From positions 1 to 64,000 of the forward strand of contig MU621138.1 in NCBI GenBank assembly GCA_025399215.1: a stretch of DNA of 64,000 nucleotides, in the 5' to 3' direction. Position 1 is the stretch's first letter. Each line of letters opens with the position of its first letter. The DNA comes from Globomyces pollinis-pini (lineage: Eukaryota; Chytridiomycota; Chytridiomycetes; Rhizophydiales; Globomycetaceae). The translations under genes and the position numbers were made by a program. Shown piece by piece: positions 21,026-33,376 of the stretch. Under the pieces are notes generated by a model. That model saw nothing but the letters and a program-made list of their open reading frames with translations, had not been told where the DNA came from and made no database searches.

Positions 21026-24000
21026 ATGAGTTACGACTTCATTTATGATCAAAAAGATACACCAACACTGATGAAAGTCAAATCAGTTAAGTGGAAAGTG
21101 AATGTTGAAAAATCAGAGATTGCACCACGAGCAAAACAATTAATTTCAGATCACCAATCAAAGATCAATAAAATAAAGGAAAGTTTAATCCCATTAACAA
21201 TACCCCCGAGAACCAGAAGAATGTTGCGACAAAAAGAACACAATTTATTGGATACCACCGAAGAGGTTAGTCCTCTTACACATGCTCATGATAGGATATT
21301 AAAATGAAGTTGCCTGACATTCATATTAGGCCAGTTGTACATGTGGGGAAAAAACGGATTCCCAAAAAAACAAGAAACGAAAAGCCAATGTATACATATT
21401 TTGATACCAATATTCCAAAATTACAGCGAATGGTCAGTCCTTCAGAATTACCAGTACCATCAAATATAGTAAATCTATCCAAACAACATGGAGTACAAAC
21501 CTTCATTGATAGGGCAATTATACCACCACACGTTGATGTCGCTCCACTGTTTCAACCCAAATTTTTAAGAGCAATCAAAGCAAAACAGTTCCAACATAAA
21601 TTTAAACTTGAGAAAGGCATTACTGTTGGGGGAGGATTATATTTACCTGGATTGCATTTGGAAAGGAACAAATCACCTGTCGTTAGTGACAGCCCCAAGT
21701 TGATAATGCCCGATCCAATCAATTATAATTCACCACCATTTCCCGAATCGGATCCATTAACTGCTGATGGGATCGATATTTGGTCTGATGACTTTAGACA
21801 ACTTGAAAATCAACCAGGATGGGTTATTTATATCAAATATGGAATAATAGATGATAATACACCATCATATTTGATATTCATCGAAAGGATCAAAGAATTG
21901 AATATTAAGTCTGCAGCATTATGGATATTAGAGAAAATTGTATACAAAATGAAGTACTTTGCAGGTAGTCGATCATTTCTGATATCCAGTACCAATGGTG
22001 GCCATCAATTGCGAGAGAGTGATTAAACTATGCAGTACACCATTATGCTTTATTGTTACGGATCAACTCATTATATCATGTGTTTTCAACAAATTACAGG
22101 TAAGAATCTATCAATTTAATACAGACTACTAAATTCTTAAATTCACCCGCTAGAAGATTTCTTGGCCCCGATGGAAAATGGTTGGCCGCATACCATATTC
22201 AGTCCGTTTATCGCTTTTATCGAACGACCAAACAAAGAGAAGAAAAGCTTATACAATTCAGAGCTTATAATCAAATTAAGCGTGTAAGATATCAAAAGTT
22301 TTGCAAAAAAAAGCTTTTGAATGTTCATACAGTTTGCAACCAACATAATTAAAAATTTAGGAACGAGTATCAAAGAATCTATTGTTATTTGAAGAATTCC
22401 AGAATTCATTTGTTTCAAATGGAGATAACCTTTTGTCTACAAATCGGTAAATCGACCTGGAATAACAGTCTATAGTGTTATAATTCATATAGTAGCTTCA
22501 AAGGCATCACACAATACTGCTAAACCTCTGCTGGTTGAACGGTATTCTATTTTTACTGAGCGAAAGAGCATTTCAATTAAACCATGATCCAAATCTCGTC
22601 GTTATCCTAGTGATACCATTTGTATATGATGACTTGAGTAAGGATGTAGAGGAAGTATTTGGTAAGGTTGTGATATTAATCCAAGACTGCGTTCATTTTA
22701 AAAATCCTTTAGTATCGAACAGACTATATGTTATCGTTCCTGAAGTTTCAAAGTTTTTAGGTTCTGCTTGCTCAGTTGGAACGGAATTATATTTTAGCCA
22801 AAAGTCACTATACAAAATACAAGAGATATGTAAGAAAAAATGCCCATTTGTGGTTGCAGATGAATTGAATCCATTTGTAGCAAGTATATGTGTTGTATTC
22901 AATGTCTCAACTTATCATATAGCAATTAAAATGTCATTACTTTGGTCCGCTTTATTCTATCGCCGAAAAACTCAGAAAAAGTCCATTTTATTCTGTCGGT
23001 TGGTTTAAAAAGGAGGAATACTTCCAAGTTCCTGAATTCTTCACCATGCCACCTAAATTGAACATAGCTGAATTGAGGGTATATCTTGAATCGCTTGCCA
23101 ATGAACAAAGTATAGATACGAGTTGGCGATTTTGTACCCAAAATATTCCTAATTCGTTTTATCGTTCTAGCGTCAATTTTATAGGTAATTTTAATGTTTA
23201 TTAAATTGAAGAGAATGCAAAAGCCCGATTTGACGTCTCTTTGCCGGATGCAGAATTGCTTGAATTTTGGATCGAAGGTGGAATTCTTGAACGTTTCCCA
23301 TGTTATGTTCCATCCAACTATCGGAAAATTCAATTAGCAATTTATATTGAATCTTCGGGTGATTGGAAGATTGTATTGACCTGCGAGACAGTAACCATAA
23401 ATGGATTATGCTAATCGAGTTTTAGAGAATGGAAGGAAATTACTCAAATGGTCTGGTAAATATCGATCTATATTTACAGAAATAGATAGCACCTCAGCAA
23501 ATTTTTAGCGATGATTTTCTAATTCAAGCAGGTGCCATAATTTGCCAAAAATGCAAAGCCAAAAGGATGTATGGGTTTATCACTGCAGAGTTTATCGTAT
23601 TTGAGAGTAAAGAAACAAACTCCACAAAGAATGCAAACAATCGACGGTCATTCTCTGTCCAGTCTAAAAAGAATAGCACTATTCTTTTTGTTTCCTTAGT
23701 ACCATATCTGACTGATGAAATTCTGAAGTTAGTTGCCTTTTCCTCAAAAAGGAAGCTAAACATGGATATTAAAACATGTCAATTACGAACAAACAGCGAT
23801 CAGATGCACTGGGATCCGACTCGCCTTATGAAAAATCAATACGTTGATCAAGTAAGTTTAATCTTGTGCGCTAAATGATTTAGAGCCGTCTATTGAATAA
23901 CTATTTGACACGTGTAAGTTACATTATTATTAAATCTAAGATTCCCAAAGCTTCACAACGAGTTATTTTTTGGTATGATAATGTAGAACATGAAAATTTT

Positions 24001-24812
24001 CATTTGATTGGAGCACCATTATGCACTATTATGCTTCAACAAGCTGGAATGAAATATGATGAATGGGTAATGAGCTGCTTGATCTGACCCCGTAGCTAAC
24101 AGAAGGCATTGTATTCTATCCTAGTAGTTCAAAGACTTCTATAATGTAAGAAATACATACCTAAGAAATAGTTGTGTATCCCAGACAATGGAGAAACTTT
24201 ATTCACTATTTGTATCATGTTTAGCGGGAATGGAACAAACATTGGGCGATCCGAAAGTCTGTCCAAGTCATAATCTTCACGTAGGGTGTATTTTGATAAC
24301 TTTAGGTTGTCGCACAATCAATTATGGAAGAACTATCTGCAATTAAATTGAAGTTGGGAAATTTAGTAGAAGAGAACGAAGAAGAATTGGGTCCGAATGC
24401 AACTTTAAAAGAACTTTATGAAGGATATATTACTCATCATTTTGAGTACACACCAGTATCGGAAGAAGATATCCCGAAACCGATTCTTATTAGTTCTACT
24501 GTGGTAAAGCTTTTGACAGAAGATATTCCATCTAAGATAGCAATGCAAGTTGACCCTTCATTGAAGAACGTCCAACCTATTTCTTCGAAACGAAAACCAG
24601 TAGCAAAAGCAATGACATTCAATCAGAAGGCAAATCAGCAAAAACTTGCCAATGATAAAGCAACTGTATTGGTCACAACTCTGGATGATATAGCAGACAA
24701 AGACGACGAACAAAGTGTAGCATTAAAAGTAACTCCATGGCATAAAATCGCAGACAAGAAGAAAGAAATCGAAAATCAAAAGAAGGAAACAAACAATAAG
24801 CAGGAATCATAA
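21026..24812 (+). CDS. IQCH: IQCH-like IQ-motif protein (cilium/flagellum associated)
   Basis: Many exons on one strand give a protein of roughly 1,000 residues that follows human IQCH from end to end. Landmarks: TFIDRAIIPPHVDVAPL, then SPARRFLGPDGKW and the IQ-like AAYHIQSVYRFYR, then VIPFVYDDLSKDVEEVFG and VIVPEVSKFLGSACSVGTEL, then LEFWIEGGILERFPCYVPS, and a C-terminal YLTRVSYIIIKSKIP block. The IQ motif predicts calmodulin binding; the middle resembles an ATP-grasp-like fold in the family. Introns include one of 29 nt before 21296 and one of 25 nt near 21967. Exons between 22280 and 22540 and near 22900 are not fully resolved. The last exon (24325-24812) is a charged extension. In mammals IQCH works in sperm flagella, so its presence implies a flagellated stage. 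Confidence 0.8.
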
Positions 24813-24953
24813 ACTTCGTTTTTTCCACATTCATTCTTAATAATTTAATAAACGCAGATTGTATTTCATGTAAAATCAAATCAGTATTATCGCTTTACAA
24901 CTCGTGGGTAACAGCATAAATATCACCCCAACGCGTCTTAATTTTCAACTATA

Positions 24954-26358
24954 ATGACATCTTATCAAACCAAATTGATAGATATCATTCAATTCATATC
25001 CAATATTCCCGAATACCTAATTTTGTTTACAGATGATTTCCCCGTCTTGAACTACCTAGTTAAAATGTACTTTCAATTTACTATACCAATCATTAAACTC
25101 TTTTTCTTTTGGATTCCAAAAATAATCGATGTACCAGTAAAGCAAAAAGATGAAGTAAAGCAGGTCTCAAAAGTACCAATTAAATCAACAATGTCACAGT
25201 TGATTCGTTCAGTGCATACAGATTCTAGAGGTTAGTTGAAAAAAATCAACCCAAATTCATTTCTATGTAGGAATTGCATTTGGAGGTCAAATATTAGCTT
25301 GGATGGATGTTTGTGCTGGGGTGTCTGCAAAACGACACGCCAATGGACCGTGTGTAACGGCAGCTGTAGATGCAGTCCATTTTCTAAAACCCATACATGA
25401 AAACGAAATTTGTATTATAACAGCTTGCGTAAATCGCTCATGGTCATCATCAATGGAAATTGGTGTGACTGTAGAAACAGAGAATATGGAAACGGGAGAT
25501 GTAGTAATCTGTTGCTTTGGATGTAACATTATATTAAGAACTGATTTTTAGTTTTCACGTTCGTAGCGTTACCGAAACGACAACTTCCTTCCGTAACACC
25601 TTCAAGTATGAGAGAACGAAGGAGGTATCATGAAGCACAAGAACGACGAGATCGACGACTAAGAACTACCAAAGAGTTGCCACAACCATGCTATCCTTAT
25701 ACACATCCGTCATTGGATTCCGGAGTAGATGATCCTAAAACCAGATATGGACGAAGTGGAAGTTTTTCTGAGAACCGAACTTTGAGGATTGAATCAATCC
25801 AATGCTGCAGTGACACGTAAGATATTAAACTACTAATGTTAGGTATACTGAAGTTATCGAAATTGTGTTTCCAGAACACTGCAACAGTTTAGGTATTACC
25901 TTTGGAGGTCAAATCATGAAATGGATGGAATAGTAATTCAACCGCTTTAATTTTATAGTTGTGCTACTATGGCAGCTAATCGATTATTTCGAACATATAT
26001 GCTGATTGCTTCAATTGATTCCATTACCTTTTTGGAGTCTACTAAACAAGGAGATATAATCACTGTTCGTGCAATGGTTTCTGCTAGTTACACACATTCA
26101 GTGGAAGTATACGTGACAGTGGAGGCAGAAGACGTAAATGGAAATCAGAGAGTCACAAATGATGGCTGGATTAGCATTGTGTCCGTAGATGAGAATGGAT
26201 TCAAATTACCCGTCCCAAAAATTAAAGCCATATCTACTTTAGAATTAGCTAGACAAAATGGAAGTGCTAAACGTAAGTTAGCACGTGAACAAGAACTACA
26301 GTTACTGAAATCATATTTACCTGATACACTATCACCAACAAAGATGAGTTCAAAATAG
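24954..26358 (+). CDS. Double-hotdog acyl-CoA thioesterase (ACOT type)
   Basis: Five exons (introns of 40, 29, 26 and 26 nt) give exactly 427 residues. Two hotdog domains are clear: the first has GIAFGGQILAWMDVCAG and VTAAVDAVHFL, the second GITFGGQIMKWMEYCATMAA and IASIDSITFLES. Each keeps the FGGQ turn and the long central helix. The domains differ at the catalytic pair: the first has Asp in WMD but lacks the upstream Asn, the second has Asn (HCNSLG) but Glu in WME, so one composite active site per pair is expected, as in ACOT7-like enzymes. The first 60 residues are strongly hydrophobic (YFQFTIPIIKLFFFWIP), an unusual membrane-anchoring extension. It hydrolyses acyl-CoA to fatty acid and CoA; chain length is unknown. 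Confidence 0.87.
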
Positions 26359-26445
26359 TTCTAGTAATCAATGAAGTCTGGGTAAAATAAAAAAAGTACT
26401 TGAAGATCTGAGTTTTTAAATGTGATTATATTTAATAATAGATTA

Positions 26446-28802
26446 CTATTCCTCATCGGAAAGTTCAAAATCTTCAACCAAATCATCATCCAGGTCATTT
26501 TCAACATCATCTACCATTGTTTTACTGGCTTTCTTGCTAGCCTTTGGCTTTTCTGATGCTTTTTCAGCCTTAGCTTCAACTTCACTATCAGAATCGGTAT
26601 GGTCATCATCTGCCACCATCATTTCTTTTGGTTGTTGTCGATTTCTAATTGCCATGCGGCTTTCATTGTATTTTACCAATGGAGATTCTGTTGATGCAAC
26701 GTCGTTCAAAAATTCAAGCTAAAATTCAGTTATAAAAAGTCAATTACCGACGCCACTAAATCTTTTGGACCAAAAGAAACTCTATTACGCCTTAGTTCAA
26801 TAAATTTAGAATTTTGTTCCAACTACAATCAATACATAGTCCACTACCTTTTCAATCAACTGCAATACTTGTTTGTTCAAGGCAAAATCTTTTCCATGCT
26901 TAACCATTCGTTTTAATTGGATAATTGCAGGTATAGCCAATTCAGGGAATGCAATTGAAAATGCATGTGCAGAATAGTATCTAAATAGTAGGTGAACCAC
27001 TTCATCAACCAATCCGTTATGATATGTTTTTGTTCCAATATATGTGTTGGGGACTCGAATATTTAGCTGAAAGTCGATAGGTTTTAAGGTTGATGGTTTC
27101 CCTTTAGTTTTCAATTCCGCACTTTCGAACACCTAAAATAAATAAAAATATTGAAATACCTCAAAGAGATAGGATGCTACAGGAATGTAAACACTGGTAG
27201 CTTCGCTCAAGTCGATAAGTATACGAATAATAGATAGTCGAAGTGGGAAAAACTTTGATGAAGGTTTCAATCTAAAATGAGTAAAATGGATGAATACCTC
27301 ATGGCACCAATAACAATTTGCACTAGAGGATAAATCAAAGGCTTCAAAATGCTTGATTCTTTGGTGTCTCCAAGATCTTTATGACAATAAGTGCCAAGAA
27401 GATGACACCAAAGTCTGACAGAGTGCAAAAATTGCCAATTGTAAACGGCTTTAAAGCTCTCTTTCGTTTTAGTGGTTGATGCTGTGCGTAATTGCATGGC
27501 TAACTGCCGCAAGTAAACGAATATATGTTGATATGTTGAAGGTAACGATAAACCGCAAAGTTCCACAATACATTTATCCATAAATTGTGTTTGAGTCCAA
27601 GAATGAGCATTGGTAACTTTACAAACTTTTGCAAATGTTTGATAGGTTCCTTTTATGCAAAGATCTAGGTATGGGTTTGGAGATGCGATAGCCATCTTTC
27701 TAATACATAAAAATGCATAAATCCTAATTTGTTCTTCGTCTGCAGTTGACCACATGTTAAGAAGTTCCTGATACAGTTAGAATACATAGACGTGATACTT
27801 TTAAATAATCTTTCCCTAGTTTAGGAAAACAGGCAAAATAGTGGGTTGACGATTCCGAGGTTTTGATAACGAATCGAGTCATGGATAAAGAAGTCATTTT
27901 CTTCATAAACTTTAATAGATTGCCTAAAAACGATTTGCACAGCATTTGAACTTTTCTCCATTTCTTTGCAGCCGATGGAAGACCCTTTCGTTCACTATCA
28001 GTTCCATAGATATGATGATCGAAAACAATTGGTGCATACTTGACAGCAGTTAATAACACCAAATTGAAGACTAAAATGTTAGTAATGCTATTAAAAGATA
28101 TGTAAAATGAAGAGATACGTAGTATATATAAGTGTAGTACCTTGTCCTTCTTCAACGTGATATGCCAATTCTACTTCTTTATCGGGGTCACCCATAGCAG
28201 CTGCTGCTTTAAAAGCCAATAAAACTTTTCGAAGAGCTCTAAGGGAGTGATTCTTTGATATAGAGCTTCTCCATGAATGAATCATTTCACGCGTAACATG
28301 TACTACACCATCATCCATTTCTTCTTCATCATCATCTTCGGTAACTTCAAAGTTCAGTAAATTTTCATCGTTTTCCTTCAAATATTCGTAAAATTTTGGA
28401 TCCTTTTCCTTCAACTTTTCCAATTCCATTTTATAAGATTCCTCAGTTTCTTCCTCAGATTCTTGGCCATCATCTTCCTCATCATCATCTTCAATATCCA
28501 TATCTTCATCATCTTCTTCCTCATCATCTTCATCGTTTTCATGAACATTCAAGTTATCAATCAAAAATCCTGCATCATCGTCTGATACATCATCATCATC
28601 TTCTTCTCCGTTTATATCTGCACTTGCATTCTGATTTATGCTTGATTCATCAACTGTTGGTCGTTTTTTAATGTATTTTTGTGATTGTTTTTTTGCTTTT
28701 CGTTTTGCCAATTCACCAGTTAATTTGGTCTTGATGAATTTTCTAATAGAATTAATTACTCGGATATCTCTCTTACTTTGTTGACTTCTTTACTTTACCC
28801 AT
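26446..28802 (-). CDS. NOC2: Nucleolar complex protein 2 (60S ribosome biogenesis)
   Basis: Part of the NOC1-NOC2 and NOC2-NOC3 complexes that accompany pre-60S particles out of the nucleolus. A 34-nt intron separates a nine-codon first exon (MGKVKKSTK, as in yeast Noc2) from the rest. The acidic N-terminal region (long Asp/Glu runs) is followed by the helical NOC2 core with VTREMIHSWRSSI, FDHHIYGTDSERKGLPS, MWSTADEEQIRIYAFLCIRK, NPYLDLCIKGTYQTF, FPLRLSIIRILIDLS, YIPVASYLFEVFE and LNIRVPNTYIGTKTY. A Ser/Asp/Lys-rich tail closes it. The size is roughly 710-720 residues, as expected. The ATG at 28802 is chosen because the tiny first exon matches the family start. Confidence 0.93.
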
Positions 28803-29008
28803 CAATTGTAATCTTAAAAAAAAAAAAAAATTAAAATTAAATCAATTGAAGTTATCCATTGGATGCACCATAGATTAGAATAGAATGTCATATCAGTCCC
28901 GAATCAGCCAATAGCTTCGCAAATAGGTTTGTCACCCCTATTACCATCGATGGTATTACTTTTGCTGTTGTATTGCTCGCTACTATTCATATTAAACCTT
29001 AGCACAAA

Positions 29009-29464
29009 ATGAGCACCATTTCCATAATTTATTGTCAATGGTATAGTTTCATGAATCCTGTAACTTTAACGCGGTTCCCCGCAGTATTTGAAAAAGTAGG
29101 ATTGGAAAGTTACAAAACTGTACTTGATTTTAGCAACTGATTCAGTCAATTGATCCATTGATTCTCTCAAACAAGATGGAAAGTCCTAAAGCTGTGAGAA
29201 ATACACGAATCTTGATTGACAAGAGTCAATCTTACTGTATCTCACACTAATACGATACATCTATTTGGCTATGGACCATTCTCTTGCTTTCCTAACATTT
29301 CAAAAGATAAATTATATCCTAATCATATCTATTTAGTTTTGGTAACTGGACTTCCATTTTTTTGTAAGTCCATTCCAACATTTGGCATGACCATTCAAAC
29401 ATTCGATATGGACAGTATGGACAATTCAAAGACGATCTTCAACATGGAGTTTCTTTACCGTTGA
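29009..29464 (+). CDS. Unidentified small gene upstream of HYPK
   Basis: A coding-like stretch with several possible introns. The clearest part (about 29220-29464) reads VNLTVSHTNTIHLFGYGPF, then FPNISKDKLYPNHIYLVLV and IPTFGMTIQTFDMDSMDN, ending at TGA 29464. An upstream exon may start at ATG 29009 (MSTISIIYCQWYSF). A 38-nt intron at about 29098-29135 links it to a middle exon with IDPLILSNKMESPKAVRNTR. The join into the last exon needs a further intron that I could not place with confidence. The composition looks like a folded domain rather than noise. I do not recognise the family. Confidence 0.4.
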
Positions 29465-29507
29465 ATTTGAATTTCATTGAAAACAATTTTTCTTTCTCAT
29501 AAATTGA

Positions 29508-29856
29508 ATGACTGACGTGAGTAAAACAAAGAAATCAGATGCAAAGTCCTCTGCAATCCCAAGTTTCTTGGAAGGTTTCCAACAGCAGCAAAAAGAAGAT
29601 GCTTTAACAACCAGAGTATTGGATCTGTCTAACAATAGGTGAGAAGCTTGTTGAATTTAAATCAAAATACGGCTTCAAAGCCAAATACTGCTGCTATCAC
29701 TCTAGAAAAATCAGAAGTTCAATTGATTGTAAATCTCACACTCACTAATTTCTGTAGATGAATGAATTCAACTTGGATAAACAGAAAGCTGAATTGGCAT
29801 TAAAACAAAACAATGGTGAATTATCAAGCACTATTCTATCATTAATAAAATCATAA
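29508..29856 (+). CDS. HYPK: HYPK-like regulator of N-terminal acetyltransferase A
   Basis: Three exons with introns of 23 nt (29616-29638) and 29 nt give exactly 98 residues. The C-terminal half matches the HYPK UBA-like domain: LEKSEVQLIMNEFNLDKQKA followed by ELALKQNNGELSSTILSLI, equal to the ELIM...AE.(A/S)LR...G.(V/L)..(T/A)L..L pattern. HYPK binds the NatA complex (NAA15/NAA10) at the ribosome and inhibits it, and acts as a ribosome-linked chaperone. It is absent from budding yeast but present in many other fungi. The N terminus is polar and probably disordered (GFQQQQKEDALTTR). The call rests on the domain pattern and small size. Confidence 0.8.
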
Positions 29857-29981
29857 TAGGTATCAGTATACGAATCTATAATTAATTACTCATCAATATG
29901 AAAGAGAGATTTGATTTATGTTCAGAAATGAATTTTTTTAATATATATTCAGTTATTCAAAAATCTCTGTACAGATCAGCT

Positions 29982-31217
29982 TTATACTAAAGCAGATTCT
30001 GTTTCAAGAGACCACACTTTGGTATCATTTTTGCAAGATCTTGAAAAGTCACATAGGGATGCAAGTGCCAATGCAGCATCCTTTGTAGCTTCTAATTCTT
30101 GCTTGTTATCAATTTCAATATTTGAACCACCGAAATTTGCCATATCTCTTGCAAATGATTCTGCTGCCACAGACAGATCTCTAACATGACCTTTGAAAGT
30201 TATTGGCTTTTCATTATAGGAGACAGATCTTGCGGATGGATCGATTTTAAAATCTTGAGTCCAGGTGAGTTGTTCTTTCTTATCATCTTGGTACCGACTA
30301 ACTTGAATTAAATCACCTGGTCGCAAGAGTGAAAAAGAGCTTTGATCAGCAATAAAGTTAGAGTTTCCAACGGTCATTCGAATCGAGTCTTTTGGAGAAA
30401 AGTTAAAGGCATGCATCACAATTCGTTGAAAATCCTAAGAGTCAATAATACTAAATAGTTACCTTGAAATCTCCAGATAAGTTAATACGTAATGATTGCG
30501 GATCACCAATTCTATGAACGGTAACATAACGGATTTGTTGGCCATTAGCGTCAGTCACAAGCCGGTTGGAAGGAGCGTTTGGGGAATCTTTCGGAGTGAT
30601 ATTTTGAAGCTGATTTGGGGTATGTTCCGAACCGTTACCCTTTGGGTGTAACCGATAGTTACAAGGATCAATATAATCTCTTGGTACTTTGATCCCTTCA
30701 AAGAGGGCCATGGAAGTGGGAGTGTTTAATTTTCCTTCAGCAACATCCCGTTTAGAATAGTAGCAAATCTAAAAAAATGAGTTTGATTGATTTTTTAGCT
30801 TACGACGTGCGAAATATTGCCTTGGATAGCAATGGCAAAAGTTTTTTTGCACAAGACATCATCTTTACAAATCTTTAAGCTTTCTGCGGGTACTGAACGA
30901 AAATCTTCATTTTCAAGTTTGAGTCGCTTCATCGAGCCCATCTCGTCGTCTTTCTCGAGTGGTTGTAACCTTCGATAGACCAAAAACTGACCTTCGACTC
31001 TAGACTTACTCCAGCGCATCCCATCAGTCCACCTTCGCATACCTGATTCTTGTTCGCTGAAAACAAAGACACAACCGGACTTGATTTTATTTCGTTCATG
31101 AGAATCCAATCGACGCTTCACAGATTGGATCCGCTTGCTTGAATCAAAGCAGGAATAGATTAGCAGCGCAGCGTCTGCGGGAGTGTTCACAAAAACGTCG
31201 GTCAAATGTTGTTGCAT
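29982..31217 (-). CDS. WOPR-domain (Gti1/Pac2 family) transcription factor
   Basis: Fungus-specific DNA-binding regulator of the Wor1/Ryp1/Sge1 group that governs morphology, dimorphism and pathogenic development. Three exons with introns of 35 and 28 nt give exactly 390 residues. WOPRa is at the N terminus: TPADAALLIYSCF, ERNKIKSGCVFVFSEQESGM, RRWTDGMRWSKSRV and FLVYRRL. WOPRb follows after a 65-residue insert: KKTFAIAIQGNISHVVSIC, YYSKRDV and GKLNTPTSM, which matches the family pattern. The C-terminal half (RYVTVHRIGDPQSLRINL onward) is not a known domain to me. The family is restricted to fungi, which makes it the best taxonomic marker in the window. Targets cannot be inferred. Confidence 0.92.
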
Positions 31218-31932
31218 GGATTTTATAGTTGTTCAGATGGTCGTTTAAGATGAAAAAATTTTAACTAATTTTGCGCTTGACTTATTTTTTTAGCTTTTGT
31301 TTTCCTCAACGCCACGCCTGCCTTGTGGCTAATTGAAGTCATAAACACTAATGAGTTTACCTCAATGACGCGACTTTGGATATCAGATACTGCTTATTTT
31401 AGTTAGATACACCGGTACTTTGGTCTCGCTTAATCACTGTGTCCTAGTTCCTGACTACTTCTTACTTTCTGAGTTGAAACAACCTAATTTTCATTCTATA
31501 GATCATCCATTAAACCTGTATCATGTTTATAGATAAACAAATACTAACTATACGTTCTGAATATGTCATGTTTACATTCTATTTGAGCTGTTCTCAGGCA
31601 CATAATTCACCGTAACTTTCAGTTACGAAATCTAGTATTAACCACTGTTCTATCTAAACCAATCCCGCCAACCATGAAAATTTCAGTATTATTGGTGTCT
31701 CCAAACAAACATTTAATCATAAATAGGTGGTAAATATTGGCAAATATGCCCCTAAAGATAAACAGCTGGTCTCAAGACATGTTGTTGTACACCAAAGTAA
31801 TTCCTGATATCGGAAACTAATTCGCCGATCTATTTTGCAATATATAAGTAAGACAAAGGGCGTGGATTTTGTGTGGATAGGGATTATGTCTGCAATAAAT
31901 CATACACGCATTGTTCTTTTGTAATTCTCAAA
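31218..31932. promoter_or_regulatory. Divergent intergenic region, WOPR factor and first G-alpha gene
   Basis: About 715 nt without a recognisable coding exon, the longest divergent gap after that before the GH5 gene. It must hold both promoters. A TATA-like TATATAAG lies near 31841-31848 in the direction of the G-alpha gene. WOPR factors often have long regulated promoters, but I see no repeated site that would prove autoregulation. Confidence 0.4.
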
Positions 31933-33142
31933 ATGCAGTGTAACGAGCTCGATGATGAAAGCTCAAAGAAAACCGCTAAACAACTTAAAGAAGAATCACA
32001 AAAGATCGATCTATTTCTGAAGAAGGAAAAACAAAGGTACGAAGAATTACAACGAGAACCAAAACTTCTTATTCTTGGATCGTCTGACTCTGGAAAAACC
32101 ACTTTTTTGAAACAATTAAAGATATTACATAATATTGGGTTTTCCAAAGAAGAATTGGAAGCATACAAAGAATGCGCGCTATTGAGCGTCATCACCACAG
32201 CAGAGCAAATCATATCCGAATGCGACAAAGATATACAAATAAAGTATGATGCAATTACAAGGCATCTAGCAGTGGAGCCGAGTCCATATAGTTTCTTTCC
32301 ACTCCAGATATCCGAGGAATTGTATAGCTTTTGGCAAGAAGATACAGTTCAATCAAAATACCAAGTAATGGAGTCTAATTTCCCGCCAACTCTACCTCAG
32401 TAATCCTTTTAATTTTAACGCTTGTTTAGTTTCTTTACCATCATTCGAGAACTGTCCAATCCACAATACACGTTAAATAACAAGGGTAATAGAAACATAA
32501 TTGATATCAAGATATTTTGCTCCTTCGAGCAAGTACCAAGTCCATTTCAGATACAGTGATTAAACATGATGGAAATACTATTCACTTTTATGATGTTAGT
32601 GGTCTTAAATATCATCGAAAGCAGTGGGTACCATACTTTCAGGATGTACTTTCTATAGTCTTTCTGGTTTCCTTATCATCTTACGATCAAGTGATGGTAG
32701 AAGATGGCAAAACAAATAGAATGATGGATGCCATACAACTCTTTGGACATATTGTAAATCATCCATTACTGGAAAAACCTGATACGATTCTATTTTTTAA
32801 CAAACGGGACTTGTATGAAAAGAAAATCAAAACAGTACCGATTATAGATCATTTCAAAGAGTATCCAGGTATAGTTTGATTTACTAAAATATAGGTAACA
32901 AGAGTTATTCCTCACATTTTTAGGCAAAGCTAGTAGTGCATCTGAAGGAGTTAAATTCTTTAAAGGACTTTTCTATGAGATGCAAATGAAAAAAGACAAA
33001 CCAATCAGTTTTCACGTCACTTGTTGTACAGACACAGGAGCGATGAAAGTTATTTGCTCAAATGTTATGTAAGATTACAGTTGCTTTTATGTATAGTACA
33101 AGTATAGTTACCAGACAAGCTCAAGGTGTGGGTCTTATATGA
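31933..33142 (+). CDS. Divergent G-alpha subunit, copy 1 (switch II Gln replaced by Leu)
   Basis: Exons across introns of 30, 26, 55 (two abutting units, 32869-32923) and 28 nt give exactly 356 residues, the canonical G-alpha size. P-loop GSSDSGKTTF (usual GAGESGKST), helical domain, switch I ILLLRASTKSIS with the conserved Arg and Thr, switch II DVSGLKYHRKQW (usual DVGGQRSERKKW), guanine-binding FFNKRDL, and TCCTDT in place of TCATDT. The catalytic Gln is Leu, a change that blocks GTP hydrolysis in known G-alpha proteins. The C terminus GVGLI resembles the receptor-contact tail. The N terminus MQCNELDD lacks the MG myristoylation signal. It should bind nucleotide; signalling properties are likely altered. 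Confidence 0.88.
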
Positions 33143-33376
33143 TTATCTGTCAACCTGACTTTTAAAATTCTTGAATCCATTGTCTTTCAAATAAATCTTG
33201 TAAAAGAACTGAACTCTTGAGATTAACCAAGTACCCTTTCGAGCGTTGTGTATAGTTAGTTAGCAGTACAAATAAATATTGATTTTATACTGGACCAGAG
33301 AGACGGAATTTGGGGTGGATCAGACCTCCATTTGTTTGTCATTGTCACCTATACACTTTCTCCCAATCTCAACCCC

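Noticed and set aside
21296..21310. Two genes overlapping by ATGA inside IQCH
   Set aside because: A 29-nt intron just upstream joins both frames in phase, and the IQCH family continues across the join.
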